This document shows, in pieces, positions 10,218 to 21,144 of a stretch of 64,000 bases of DNA. The translations under genes were made by a program, and so were the position numbers. Positions within the stretch are counted from its first letter, which is position 1. Each line of letters begins with the position of its first letter. The notes below the pieces were generated by a model. The model was not told where the DNA came from and ran no database searches. It worked only from the letters and a program-made list of their open reading frames with translations. The stretch is from Phytophthora colocasiae. Lineage: Eukaryota; Oomycota; Peronosporomycetes; Peronosporales; Peronosporaceae. The stretch covers positions 1-64,000 of the forward strand of contig JAGKQI010000096.1 of assembly GCA_018806915.1 (NCBI GenBank). Reading direction: 5' to 3'.

Positions 10218-13181
10218 GTTAGGTGGTATACGATCGGAGCTTTTTGGCTGCGGTGTGTCCGATTCCGGAATGAGGCGATCGGGCAGCGCGTGTGGGGTGG
10301 GAAAGGCTGCGGTTGTGTGGGCGGATGCTTGTCACACTCGGAGTTCTAGTCAAACGCACCGGCGTCTCTTGGTCGTGCGAAATTTGGAGCTGCCAGGCTC
10401 GTTCGCGAAGGTTTCGGCCTGAGCGGATGATGAGGTGGCGTGGGCACAGGTGTTCGACACTTGTCGGTGGCGGTCGAAATTGGAAACTGAATTGTGCCCC
10501 ACCGAGGAGCAGAATTGCTGCAGAATTGAAAGACCCGAACCGCGTGGTCGCCGCGATGGTGATGGAGGACGTGCAAAGAATTGAGGGCGCTCAGCGCCGT
10601 CACCGGCTGACGGCGAGAGCGCTGCCGGTCGCGCGCAGAGAGAAGGCCTGCTGACAGCGTTGAGAGAAAATCCACGGCTTGGTGCCATCCACTTGATCGT
10701 CAACGGCCTTGATGAGGTGCCAACGGCGCAAACTTCCGCCGCGATTGCGAGTGGGATGCCGCCCAGCGACCAGCGGATACAATTGCAGTTGCACCACCTG
10801 ATGCTGCGTGCAACACGGCAACGAATGCAACAAGTTCGTGTATTATGCGGCAACAACCTAGCCGGCTTCGTCGGAGCTTGCAATTCCAGTAGCCAGCTTC
10901 AACGCCCATAGTCGTCGTACAGCCGTTCAGGCAACGCAACGGCCAGCAACGGTCCGAGCGAATAGACACGGTACAGTATGTGGTGGATCTCTTCGGTGCT
11001 CGAGGCTGCGGTCGGCGAACACTGTTCACTATGTAAGCCGGCGGTGCTGCTGTTGCTCGCTGGAGAACTGTATGCTTTCCAACCGGACGCCAAGACGGTC
11101 GTAGGATGGGGATCGCGCTGCCAACGTCTTGCATGGGAATTCATGGCCGTTTTAGAGCAATTTTGAACGCGGCAACTCTGTGACTGGAGACTTGCAAGGA
11201 ATGGACGCCACGTCACAGCAGCTTTCGAGGAACGAGACTGTACCGACCGTTTCTGATGGAGTCCTCGTCGACGTCCGGACCGATGGCGGGTTGTCATCGC
11301 ACCGGTTGGCGGGACCGTCAACTTGACAGCATCAACCGCGTGCATTAGTCGCCGGCGACCGGTCAGTCAGTAGCTCATGATCATTTCCCGCCATTTTTCG
11401 GGAGCTAGCAGTGAACGCAATGGTTGCAAAATGTAAGTGCCAACAGTTTTGGGCCATAACGATCCGGTGCCGCGAGGTGCGCTATGCACAACCCAATCTT
11501 GAGATCCGACACCACCCCGATGCATCGAAAAACCCGCTAGTCAGCGAGAGACTGGCGCCGCCCAGAGCTTTCGCTCGCTAACGAAAAGTTGACCTTGGTG
11601 TACAAGTTGCACTGCAACCGACGCGGACGCGAAGCAACGGTGCAGCATGCGAAAGATTTGGTCATCCGGTTCTGCGGCAGGCAGGATATCTCGTGTCGCC
11701 TTTCGTGCAGCGGCGGCGGGGACGGCTCCCCGACGGTTCTTAAAGTGTAGTACTTCAAAGTCCAAGCGTGACGAGAATGTCTCCAACAAAACGCCACCTA
11801 GACAACATAGTGCCACTACAGGATCTGCACCTGTAGTTGTACTACTAGTACAGGTATGCTGCACATGTAACGTTTCGTACTAAGATTTCGTCAATGAGAC
11901 CTGCATTTACGAAAGGAGACAATGATCTGGTCCAGCGTTAGCAACGACGAGAGTGAATCTTGCACATGTACTTGTACGGGATCAGCACTCATTGCGCTGA
12001 CCCCGTTGCTGCCGGCTGGCGGACGGTCCGCGTTCACGAGAGCTCTGAGTGGCAGCCAAGTGATCGGACAAGAGGGAAGGGAGGTCCCCATCGCCGTTGA
12101 AGCTGTTGAATGTTTTTCGACTTCCGTCCAAGCGCGAAAAACGGGTGCCAACGAATCGTAGCGTTAGGATGAGTGCCGATCGACAATGTATTTTTTTGCA
12201 TCGCGTTGATGATCTTTTCCGGATTTTGTTGAAACTTAGATGAGAACGTAGCATTACTCGCTGCTGTCGGCTCCGTATGGCAGTCATGACAACGCGCTCT
12301 CTTCACGCCATCACTCCGCAAGAGAAGTCGCTTAGTGAACATGTCGACAAGTTCGGTGCAGTCGGACTATCCCCTCGCCAGGCTTGTACCTCGGATCGGT
12401 TCTTGCGATTGGATCTCGAGAAGTTCACTAACATTTGTTTCGAGAATGAAGACATAGGATGCTGCTGGTAGGTTTCAAGGATCGCAAAGTCACCCGCAGT
12501 GTCTACCAGGGTACAGGCCGACAGTTGCAGCGCACCCGTTGGTCGAAGCAATCATCTGCAGCGATGGCGTCCCAGCATGCGCGACGTCAACTACACCATC
12601 GACTTGACGACACCTTCGACTTGCAAGAACGAGTCCGCCGCGTCATTATATCGGTTGAACAATATCAGATCGCACGGCCATGCAGTCATAGCCAGAGGCT
12701 GCAGACGAGCGTTCGGTTAGAGCCGAGCGCGCTTGTTCCGGCCTCACCGATGCTGCCGTCATTTGCGCAGACCTCGCAATACGGTGAATGCTCGTCGCGG
12801 TCTGTGATGTGATGGCATCACGGGGGGCATGCTCGCACCTGCGTGCCCGCTCGGCGGTCGACTGTTGCTCAGCTTGAGGTGGCAACTTCATCTTGGCACT
12901 GAGCAACATTGTTCTCGGTGGGGTTAGTGGCAATTCAATGCTGAGTGCTCGCCACTGCCACTGCAACTTACGAATACATGTAGCAGATGAAGATATCTAT
13001 CTACATGTGCTCGAGGAGCTCGATAAGTGGGGGTGGATACTAGTCAGTGGAATATCGTAGAGCATCAGTCAAAACTTCAGAATCTGTGACGTGTGATAAA
13101 TGTAGCCATCTGCTAGGTTAGTCTTGATACGAGCACGGCTTCGGTAAGTTCAATTGCGCGCTAGTAGTGTACGAGTACGTG
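10218..13181. other. about 3 kb gene-poor tract, decayed transposon sequence
   Basis: All frames here are interrupted and biased (Arg, Ser, Ala), with no conserved gene. The only legible signal is a Copia-like relic near 11.4-11.9 kb on the minus strand, listed separately. Base composition is more GC-rich than the adjacent intergenic DNA, consistent with old coding sequence of a mobile element. Confidence 0.55.
11440..11780 (-). mobile_element. relic of a Ty1/Copia reverse transcriptase
   Basis: Reading the minus strand and tolerating shifts, landmarks of Copia RT appear in order and at about the right spacing: a KNRRGAV-like segment before the usual RYKARLVA site; SVAVQLVHQ then GTCAAC (the VN of the DVNTAF motif); GCGGGTTTTTCGATGCATCG (PGFVDAS-like); and GGTTGTGCATAGCGCACCTCGCGG where GLKQAPR is expected. 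Stops and shifts interrupt every frame, so the element is dead. I infer this from spacing and partial nucleotide likeness, not from a search. Confidence 0.4.
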
Positions 13182-14642
13182 TTAGGAATGATTATAGAGC
13201 TCTTGTTGTTCAAGGACCCGTACCTGGTGCAACTGGATAAGGGACTTGAGATCCTCAGCAGACGAGCTTTCGAGACTAGTTCCCTGTAGCTCACAGATGC
13301 TGGTCATATCGCTAAAGGTAAGTGATAAAGCCTTATACAGTATCTAGGGGCGATTTCAAATGAACGGACCGTTTCTCATGCTGTTCTAAGGCTTCTTGTA
13401 ATTCCATAATACGACTGCGGTGTGTTGCTGATGATGAGATTGTCATGCTACATCGCTGAATTGAACATTGGTTAGATCTAGTAGTTGACAATAGATTGTA
13501 CACATACCAGCGCAACCAACAGCCAAGCCGCGGTGATAAGTAGCGTGTTGAAAATTGCACAAACTTGCAGTACTACGAGCCCATTCTGGAAAAGCGTCGA
13601 CGTTGGAGCAACTTCCTCGCACCTAGTCAAAGAAGCACCAGTTAAACTAATGAATGACGTGCCATAGAATACAAACTTACCATTTCATGTTGGCTCGCTG
13701 AGCTTGACTAAGCCGAAGCGCTGAGGGTGATCCGATTAACAGCACCACTAGCGCTGCTAAAATGAATACCGTCGCAGCTCGAAGCTATTTACCAAAGAGA
13801 ATTACTAGTAGTAGACTTTAGAATCTAAAAGTCCAAATCCTTACCAATTTATACGACGTGAGTTCCGCAGCGACTCCATCACTTATCCCCTTGTAGTCGG
13901 GGCGTGGGTTTAACTGGCTTAGCTTCCGTATGAGACCTATCAGCACAACAGTATTTACCCATTATGATGTAAGGAAAGTTAATGAGGAGGAAGAGCGACA
14001 CCAATCCTTTATAACCATCAGTAGGGTAGGATATTTGAACAGGATGAAGAGGTTTTGTCGTGAACGATCCGATCCAGCACTGTATGTGCAAAGGAAGCTG
14101 TCAAAGCCGCTAGTCTTCCTTGAATGGAGATTTAGTGCGTCCATCCAGCACATTCCTGCCGCAATTCCAAGTATCATGACTACAAGTGCTTTCTCGCCGT
14201 CCTTGTGTAAAATGGCCCAACAAACTGAGCTTTCTCGATTTTTCTGGTGGGCTTTAGCCACTGAAGGTCTTCGATGTCTTGTGTGATGAGAAAAATGAGT
14301 CTGTGGTCGTCGTTGTCTTGTACGCACTTGGTAGAAATCTCCACTGGTCTCGTTCTCCACAATATATCGAGCAGTTGCAACCGAATTAATCGAATTCTCC
14401 TCGTTTTGAAGGTGAAACATCTCGACAATTGCTGATGGAGATAAACTCATATCGCTTTCTAACTGGTTAAGTTCTCCATGATCTTTCTCTTCTTGTATCA
14501 GAGGTACCTCCTGATTGCTGGGTTGTTGAGCTCCTTGTCGAAAATGGCGTCGGGTTTTCTTAATTTTAGGGTTCTCATCATTCTTCTTGGCTTTGGTCTT
14601 GTGCTCAGAGGTAGAGTTCTTCTTATCATCGCTTTCACCCAT
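13182..14642 (-). CDS. multi-exon transmembrane protein, function unknown (5' exons not fully resolved)
   Basis: The C-terminal exons are well supported by splice signals and phase: 13182..13311, 13370..13455, 13508..13622, 13681..13784 and an exon ending at 13845, separated by introns of 58, 52, 58 and 60 nt. They encode two hydrophobic helices (AATVFILAALVVLLIG and LLITAAWLLVAL), then a polar, helical cytosolic-type tail with ELQEALEQHEKR and ending LYNHS. The first exon starts MGESDDKKNST at 14642 with a Lys/Glu-rich soluble leader, followed by another hydrophobic helix (ALVVMILGIAAG, near 14200-14160). Between about 14150 and 13900 the frame must change once or twice, and I could not choose a unique splice solution. 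I do not recognise the family. It is divergently paired with the dynein light chain gene; the two ATGs are 68 bp apart. Confidence 0.6.
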
Positions 14643-14710
14643 ACCGAGATTGTTTGGCTTGAACCGTCAGCTTGTACTTAAACCGACACCCAACTTTTAG
14701 ATTTCAGAGG
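14643..14710. promoter_or_regulatory. 68-bp head-to-head intergenic region (bidirectional promoter)
   Basis: This is the only sequence between the start codons of the minus-strand membrane protein gene and the plus-strand dynein light chain gene. Both promoters and 5' UTRs must either fit here or overlap the neighbouring coding sequence. No TATA box is visible. Confidence 0.5.
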
Positions 14711-15231
14711 ATGCCAGCAGACGCTTGCTACGATTTCCCACTGCTCAAGGACAAGGTGAACACGATCGTTCAGGATGCTGTGCTTAGTGTATTGGAGGGG
14801 AATGTCTATGATAACGTGAAGGCAAACGACTGGGTTACTATGGTGACGAATGCGTGCATTGAAGACCTCAAGAGCCTCTCTCCAGTACGAATCCTACAGT
14901 ATTGTACTAAAGTATTGTATTGACAATCTATTGTTCATTGGTAGAACTTCAAGTACATTGTCACTTGTTTTATCCGACAGAAAAAAGGTGGAGGACTTGA
15001 AGTCAACAGGTTGGGGGTATATTCATTCAATTTCATATAGCGAAGCTTCTAATGCTCTTGATGTGTTTAGTGGCGCGTATTGGGACGAAAAATCTGATGG
15101 TGAGTTTAAATTTCCACAACATCAATACTATTGTAGTTTTCCTTCATGACAACGTGACAGGATCTTGCACTGTATCGTGGGAAAACGCTACCATCACAGC
15201 AGTCCTGTACGTCTACGGCTTGGCAATTTGA
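14711..15231 (+). CDS. Tctex-type dynein light chain (DYNLT family)
   Basis: Spliced as join(14711..14884,14945..15009,15071..15099,15161..15231), 112 aa, the usual DYNLT length. Introns are 60, 61 and 61 nt. The third exon is only 29 nt and is needed to complete the conserved motif: the pattern GGGLEVNSGAYWDEKSDG then SCTVSWEN matches the family's GLHTASSCYWD...DGSCTVRWEN. The protein ends with the typical VYGLAI (cf. AFGLSI). Such light chains dimerise and bind dynein intermediate chains and cargo in cytoplasmic or axonemal dynein. The gene converges on the kinesin gene with 53 bp between stops. Confidence 0.87.
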
Positions 15232-15284
15232 CTGTCATAGGAATAAAACCAGCTTTACGTATTGTATCAATGACTTTAACTCCT

Positions 15285-18200
15285 TCATGCCGTAAGGGTT
15301 GGCGCTCCTGCAATTGGAGTCGCAGCGACACTTTGTCTTGCCTCAATCTTCAGCGGGTCAATAGCTACCAGCCACGCGCGCATTTCCGATGCAGTGGAAG
15401 CCTGTAGCCACCAAACAGCAGATTGTTTCCTCCCGTCCACACAAACTAAACGGAAGGAGAAGGGAACATCGGAAGATGTAGCCACAATCAATTGACACAG
15501 CGACAGATCCATGACTCCCGTTTGCTGCTTTCGCGCAAAAGTCTGGTAAGCGTACAGGAACGGTCGCTTCAAGACAAACCATTGTCGTTCCCATCCAACA
15601 CGGTAGCCCCCAGATTTCGGAGGGGATTTTGGTCGTGCTGAGCTTGCTAACGGCGCTACAACAGCCGCAGCTGTCTCCTCGTCAAGTGCAGACGACAGAG
15701 AAAGCATGAGAAAGCCACTCATCTCACCTTCGAGCTGATCTCCGCCTACCCGTTGCGTAGGTTCAGACACAAAGTGAATCACGTGTCCGTGAAGCTTCAA
15801 CTCAATAGATTGAGTGGATTCCAATTTTTCATCCTGAGCGACATCCTCCACTTTGCCACTCGCAAGGTTCATGAGGAGATCTGTTCGTCTTAAATGGCGT
15901 AAGAAAAGCTCCGAATGAACCTCCACACACTCAAACACTTGCACTTCGTCGTCCGTCCGCTTGAATAATTCATCCAGGCAAAGATTCACTTTAGGTGCAG
16001 TTGGAGGCTCCGTAAGACGCAAATTCATCATGATGGAGACTTTTTGCCGCACTCTTTCGAGTTGCATGACGATCTCCAGACGATGCAGTCCACTGAGATG
16101 CTTGGCGATGACGGCATCGTTGATCGAATCCTCTTCTTCTTGGCTTTTGGCTGGGTTTTCATCATCCAAAGGTGTGTCATCCACCAGAATATCAGCCGCA
16201 TACCAAGTTCCAAGCCGGTAGCTTCGACTGAAGCTCTCTTTAGCCCACCAGACTGTACGTGAAGCTGCTAATCCACGTGTAAACCTTTGGGCAGCAGACA
16301 CACTACTCCCACATACCTTAGCGACCAAGCTCTTCGAGATGACAATGGGCATTTTCGACCACTGAGATTTAAATGCGATCGCCAGACGATAGGTAGAACG
16401 AGACCCGGCAGTGTTGATGGGCTCCAGATCACTGTCAGGGGCGTGATCCCAACGTAAAATCGCATTGAGGGATCGACTGGTTTCATCCACCCCACAGTCC
16501 CCTCGGAATTCAAGCACTTGCCATCTGGTAGAACCAACATCCAGCGACTGAGACTCTCCAGAAGGAGAGCGATCGTGCTGTTCATACAGCATTCGGGACG
16601 ATGGCAGCATCCGCTGAGTCGTTTTGCCCATCATTCTCGACATGGACGCCGTTCGGTTTACTGACGGAGCGTCAGGAGCTGCGATTCGAACGTGAACGAT
16701 CTCCGATAGAGCGAATGGTTGTTGATCCGATTGGGTGACGCGAACTATGAGACGACGGGATCGATTGGCGTGAAGACGTAAAGCTCCGTCGGGTTTCACT
16801 GCCACGGGGTGGTACAGTCCATCCACTTCGCGTTCTTCGACATCTACAGACACGTAGAATTCTACCTGTTGGGTGTCCAAGTCGGCTGGAAGCTCCTCAT
16901 TATTGGCTGAGAGGATCGTGTACCGAGCCAATTTGACGTTGTAGCCCCATACTTCCACTAGTAAAGACTCTTCTTCAGCCGTGCTGTGACTAAACAACTG
17001 CTTCTGTGTGGCCGTGACTGAAGTCTCGAAGCTTTCGTTGATTACGAAGGTTTTTTGATCCGTTGGTGGCGCTCGAGGAGTTGAGAAGATCTTGGCGGAA
17101 CTCGATTCTTCAGATACTGGTTCTTTACCGTCGGTATTCACTTCCAAGTGAACTTTAGCTGTGGTTTCTTTCAACGTGATGGAGATCCCTGAAGCAGATA
17201 CGAAACTCCCAGTGTCGATCTTCATCTGGTCAAGATGAACGCGGATCCGGTGTAGTGAAGACGTGGCCGCTTTTGGAGACAAAATGCCTCTCTTCTTGGC
17301 TGGTAGTGCGACCTCCGAGATCCCTTCCAATCGAGTCTCGAGATTGCCGACAAAAGTTCCAGAGAAATCGTAGATAGCGATAGGAAGAGGCACTAGTGAT
17401 CCCGAAGGTTGAGCTCCAAGAAACGCTCTTCCGTATCCGAGAAGACGTAGCGAAGAGACTGTGTGAGAGTGCAGCTTCTGCTTCACTTCAGGGCTTTTGA
17501 TCTTCTCAGTGTCGTTTGCCTCTTCAACCTGCTCTGGCTTCTGCTCTAGTTTCTGCTCTGGGTTTTGTTCGTTATCTGATAAACGACTTGGACGTCGAGA
17601 AGTAGTGACTTTCGGAGATGGTTCTGGGATCTGAAAGTCCTCGATCTTGGGTGTCTCCTCCACTGTGAAGGACGCTACAGTCTCCAGAGAAGCAGCAAAT
17701 TCACGTAAGAACTGGAGTTTCAGTTCCAGCATTGTCCGGTCCCAATGCACTGTGCTGAAGCAGTGTGCCTCCAATTTCTTCTTGACGACCACAGTTCCAC
17801 TGGATTCCTCCGTTCCCACTGCAAACTCAGTGTTTAATAACCACTTGGTGCAAATAGCGTTAGCTTCTTCCACCAAAGCTTCGAGTTCCTGCCCTTCGTC
17901 CTTGTCAATATCTAGCTCAGGCGGTTGTTCGACAGCCTCAGCGATCCGCGGAGTCGTAGTAGCGAACCCAGGCACTGAATTAAACACGTTAATATGTTTT
18001 TCCAACAACAAAATACAACAACTCACCATGGATACGGAAGCAGTAAGGTTTACCGAGACGGACTTGATCACCATGATGCAGTTTCAGAGGGTGCTCACTA
18101 CCATACTCCAGTGGTTGGCCATTCACCAGAAGAATCGCACTGGGGTCCAATGACTCCAGTTCCACAACGAATTCGTCCGCCTCCTCCTCATTTGGTCCTT

Positions 18201-20418
18201 TTGGGACCCGAGAGCAAATGAATCGAGCGTGACGAGGAAGAATTCGGCTTATTTCATCGCCTGGGAGTTTACAGATCTGAATGACGGAGCGTTTGTCAGC
18301 TGACAGCGCTAGAGCAACCTCCGAAGCATCCAATTTTGAAGAAATATTGACGCTGGGGGTGGAAGGAGCGCTTTTCGATGAGCTTTTCCGTCTTCTCAGG
18401 ATCGTAGAAGTCCAAGAACCATGCCGTTTCTTCTTCGGAGGCTTGTCGACGCTTTCAGGAGCTTTTTCAACATCGTTCTGAACTTCCACAGTCTCGTACT
18501 TAGTCATGTCGGGGTTTGGATCCGATCCGAACAAGGTAGTGCCCTCTACCAGCACGTACGCCAGTGCTTCACCAGGAACTAAGTTAGCACTGAGATTCAC
18601 GAGACTGGGGAGGCTGTCACTCAAGTGAATCGCACGAGCTGCTCTGTTTTCAGTCAAGCTTTGCTGTTGCGACCGGAAGAAGTCGACCTCCTTTTGTAGA
18701 TCAGCGTAGAACGACTCGCGTTCGACCAAACTGGCAGAGATGCCGGCATTCACTCGTTCTTTAGCAGGGCTATCAGATCCTTTTGCAGCTAGCTGAGCTC
18801 TCAGTTCCTCGATTTCCTTGCGAAGTTGACGAATAATCCGCGCATTCTTATCCTCATTCACAACGGCGCGGTTCATCACCTTCTTCGCGGACTCTGCGTA
18901 CCGCAATGTACTCATTGTCTCTTCGTAATTCTGAAGGATAATACAGGGTGTTAGCGAGCGATTTCATTAGATAATTGTCAGTTGCCACTTACATCTGAGG
19001 AGGGGCTGATCATAGCGAACATTGTTGTCTGTTACCATGAAATTTAAAAGGTTAATTAACAAAAAAAAATGAGAAACATAATAATAATAATGTGAAACAA
19101 ACCTTCGCGTTTCCTCCTAAACTTTCCTTCAGTAGCCAAGTGAGTGTACTATCTCGGTAAGGAATCCGGTCTGCACCTTGTCTGATTCATATCAAGTCAT
19201 TTAGCAACCGCGGATATAATTATTCAGTACAATACGTACTTGCTTAACGCCGAGATGACGCGTCCGAGTGTAGTGAGACTTTTGTTGATCATTGCGCCTT
19301 CTTTCAGTCGGTCTCCACTAGTCCCCGATACATTCGCACGCTCCGAACCAGCAAGATCGATCATGCTGATCTTTGAAGTCTAAAAAAGATAACTATGATA
19401 ACCAAAAGCAATACTTGAAGAAAGAAATAACCCATACCTTATCGTTGGCGCACTGGGAGACGGGGTCGAACGTCGTCTGGGTAATTGTAATAGTGAAAAC
19501 AGCATGTGAACGAGATGATACGGGGTTCATCAACGTCGAAGCCACCGTCCGTAGCTTCTCCCCAGCCAGCATCTCTTCCGCAATATCCGCATAGGACGTC
19601 ACAGATCGGATACTGAGGCCTTCCACGAACGGCCCCGTCACTGGATGCTCTCTCACTTTCAAGGTCTTCCTTGGAACGCTCGTTTCTCCATCGACATTCA
19701 ATGTCTGAGTTGAAAAGGAGGGTCTTTTCTTCTCCATAGCTGCGTTACCCTCTGTATCCAGTAAATCGTTCACTTTCTCCTTGTAGATCTCACAATAACT
19801 CACATGTGCTCCATAGATCGTTCTCTTGACATCAGACTCATCTTCTTCCCCGACAGAAGCCTCTTTGTCCCTCCGAGCGTCAATTTCGCGGAATAAAGCT
19901 TCACATACTCGAGGGATTACCCCTTTCCCACTAATCGATTTCTCCCCAACCATCGTATGCGTCTTACCACTGCCTGTTTGCCCATAGGCGAACAAAGTGC
20001 AGTTAAACCCTTGGAAAGCTGATTCAATCACGGATTGACCGATGGCGTCGAAAATGAGTTCCTGATTTGGTCTCTGAGTCTCTTCATCGACGTCCACGAC
20101 GTCACCTGAGGCTCCCACGGAGGCTCCGAAGCATCGATCGAAGTGGAAAGAACGACATTCCCCAGCTAACGTCGCTGCATTAATGGCTGCAGGACTCAGT
20201 GTGGCCTGCACGTCACTGCCGACGGTATCAAGGAACGTTGGGTCGGAGAACAGCACGGGGTTTACGACCTGAACACCTGAGCGACTGACGTTTACGACCA
20301 CTGGCGTCTTCCCTTGCTTCTCCTTGTCGTTCAGTGGACGAGCACGCACCACCACTTTAATGGCGCAAGGTGCATCTTCGTCCGTAGATTGAGACGGTCG
20401 AAACGACGGGCGCTTCAT
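15285..20418 (-). CDS. kinesin-3-like motor protein with FHA and PH domains
   Basis: Spliced as complement(join(15285..17974,18027..18930,18993..19028,19103..19181,19240..19379,19438..20418)), 1609 aa. Introns are 52-74 nt with consistent phase; one exon is 36 nt. The N-terminal motor domain (about 18-430) carries the P-loop GQTGSGKT (146-153), switch I SSRSHAVF (about 301-308) and switch II DLAGSE (335-340), ending with [12 protein letters not shown] short coiled coil follows ([22 protein letters not shown]). An FHA domain follows, in which [16 protein letters not shown] and HHGDQVRLG are visible. A long central region without recognised motifs leads to a C-terminal PH domain ([17 protein letters not shown]...), which would bind membrane phosphoinositides. 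Motor, FHA and PH in this order is the kinesin-3 plan for plus-end-directed vesicle transport. Confidence 0.88.
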
Positions 20419-21144
20419 TGCTGTAGGAAGCTCCGAGTCTTGCGTAGAAGACGGAGAATCTTTTTATGAGTGTTCCGTTGGCGTGAGCAATCTAAAACGT
20501 AGATACGCAGCAGCGCCGGTTCAAGGTCGAGTTTAAACCAGGACCGTTTCGAAGCAGTAAAGTTTTACACGTAAAATAATATATATAAGAGACGCACTAC
20601 TTCTAGCAAACTGTAGGGAGGCTTGCTATGAGAGAGGATGAACGAGAGGTAGCTGTCGAGGCTGCTAGTGTTGGGTGGGCTCACCGTAGTGATGCTGCAA
20701 CAGCACGCAGTGTGAACTTCAAGCAGATACCGGTGAAGTATACCGGTACGTGCAGAAATGATTCGCTAATTTTTTTTTAAATTTATGATTGGATGAAATA
20801 CCTTTCCCAAGTTGAAGTGACATACTGAGTTAAACCGGTCAAAGTTGAAGATGTGTGGTAAAATGCCACTGCGATGTCTAGTGATACATGCATTTCGTCT
20901 CTGGGTTTGTGCGTCCTATTGCAAGCTTGTTGTTAGTGTATCTGTTGCTCTGGAAGTGATGTTTAACAAAACGGGAAGCGATATACGGACTTCACAAGCT
21001 GATCATTCTGGCACATACCGGTTTTGGCAAGGCTGCAAATCCACTATTCAACCAATCAGAATTCACTCACCTCCCTCATCGACAATGACGTCGTCATTGT
21101 GCATTTTGCGCCAAGCAGCTCCCGACCACCACCTTCCGTCGACC
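20419..21144. other. divergent intergenic region, kinesin / 5-oxoprolinase
   Basis: It is 726 bp with no convincing gene. It contains a TATATAAGAGACG word near 20580 and an ACCGGT-containing near-repeat around 20730-20745. The plus frame opening at 20845 merely runs into the oxoprolinase start and looks non-coding upstream of it. Confidence 0.45.

Noticed and set aside
10292..12966. Many overlapping frames of 80-180 codons
   Set aside because: None is continuous with a family; high GC gives long random frames. Only the Copia-type order of landmarks was kept.
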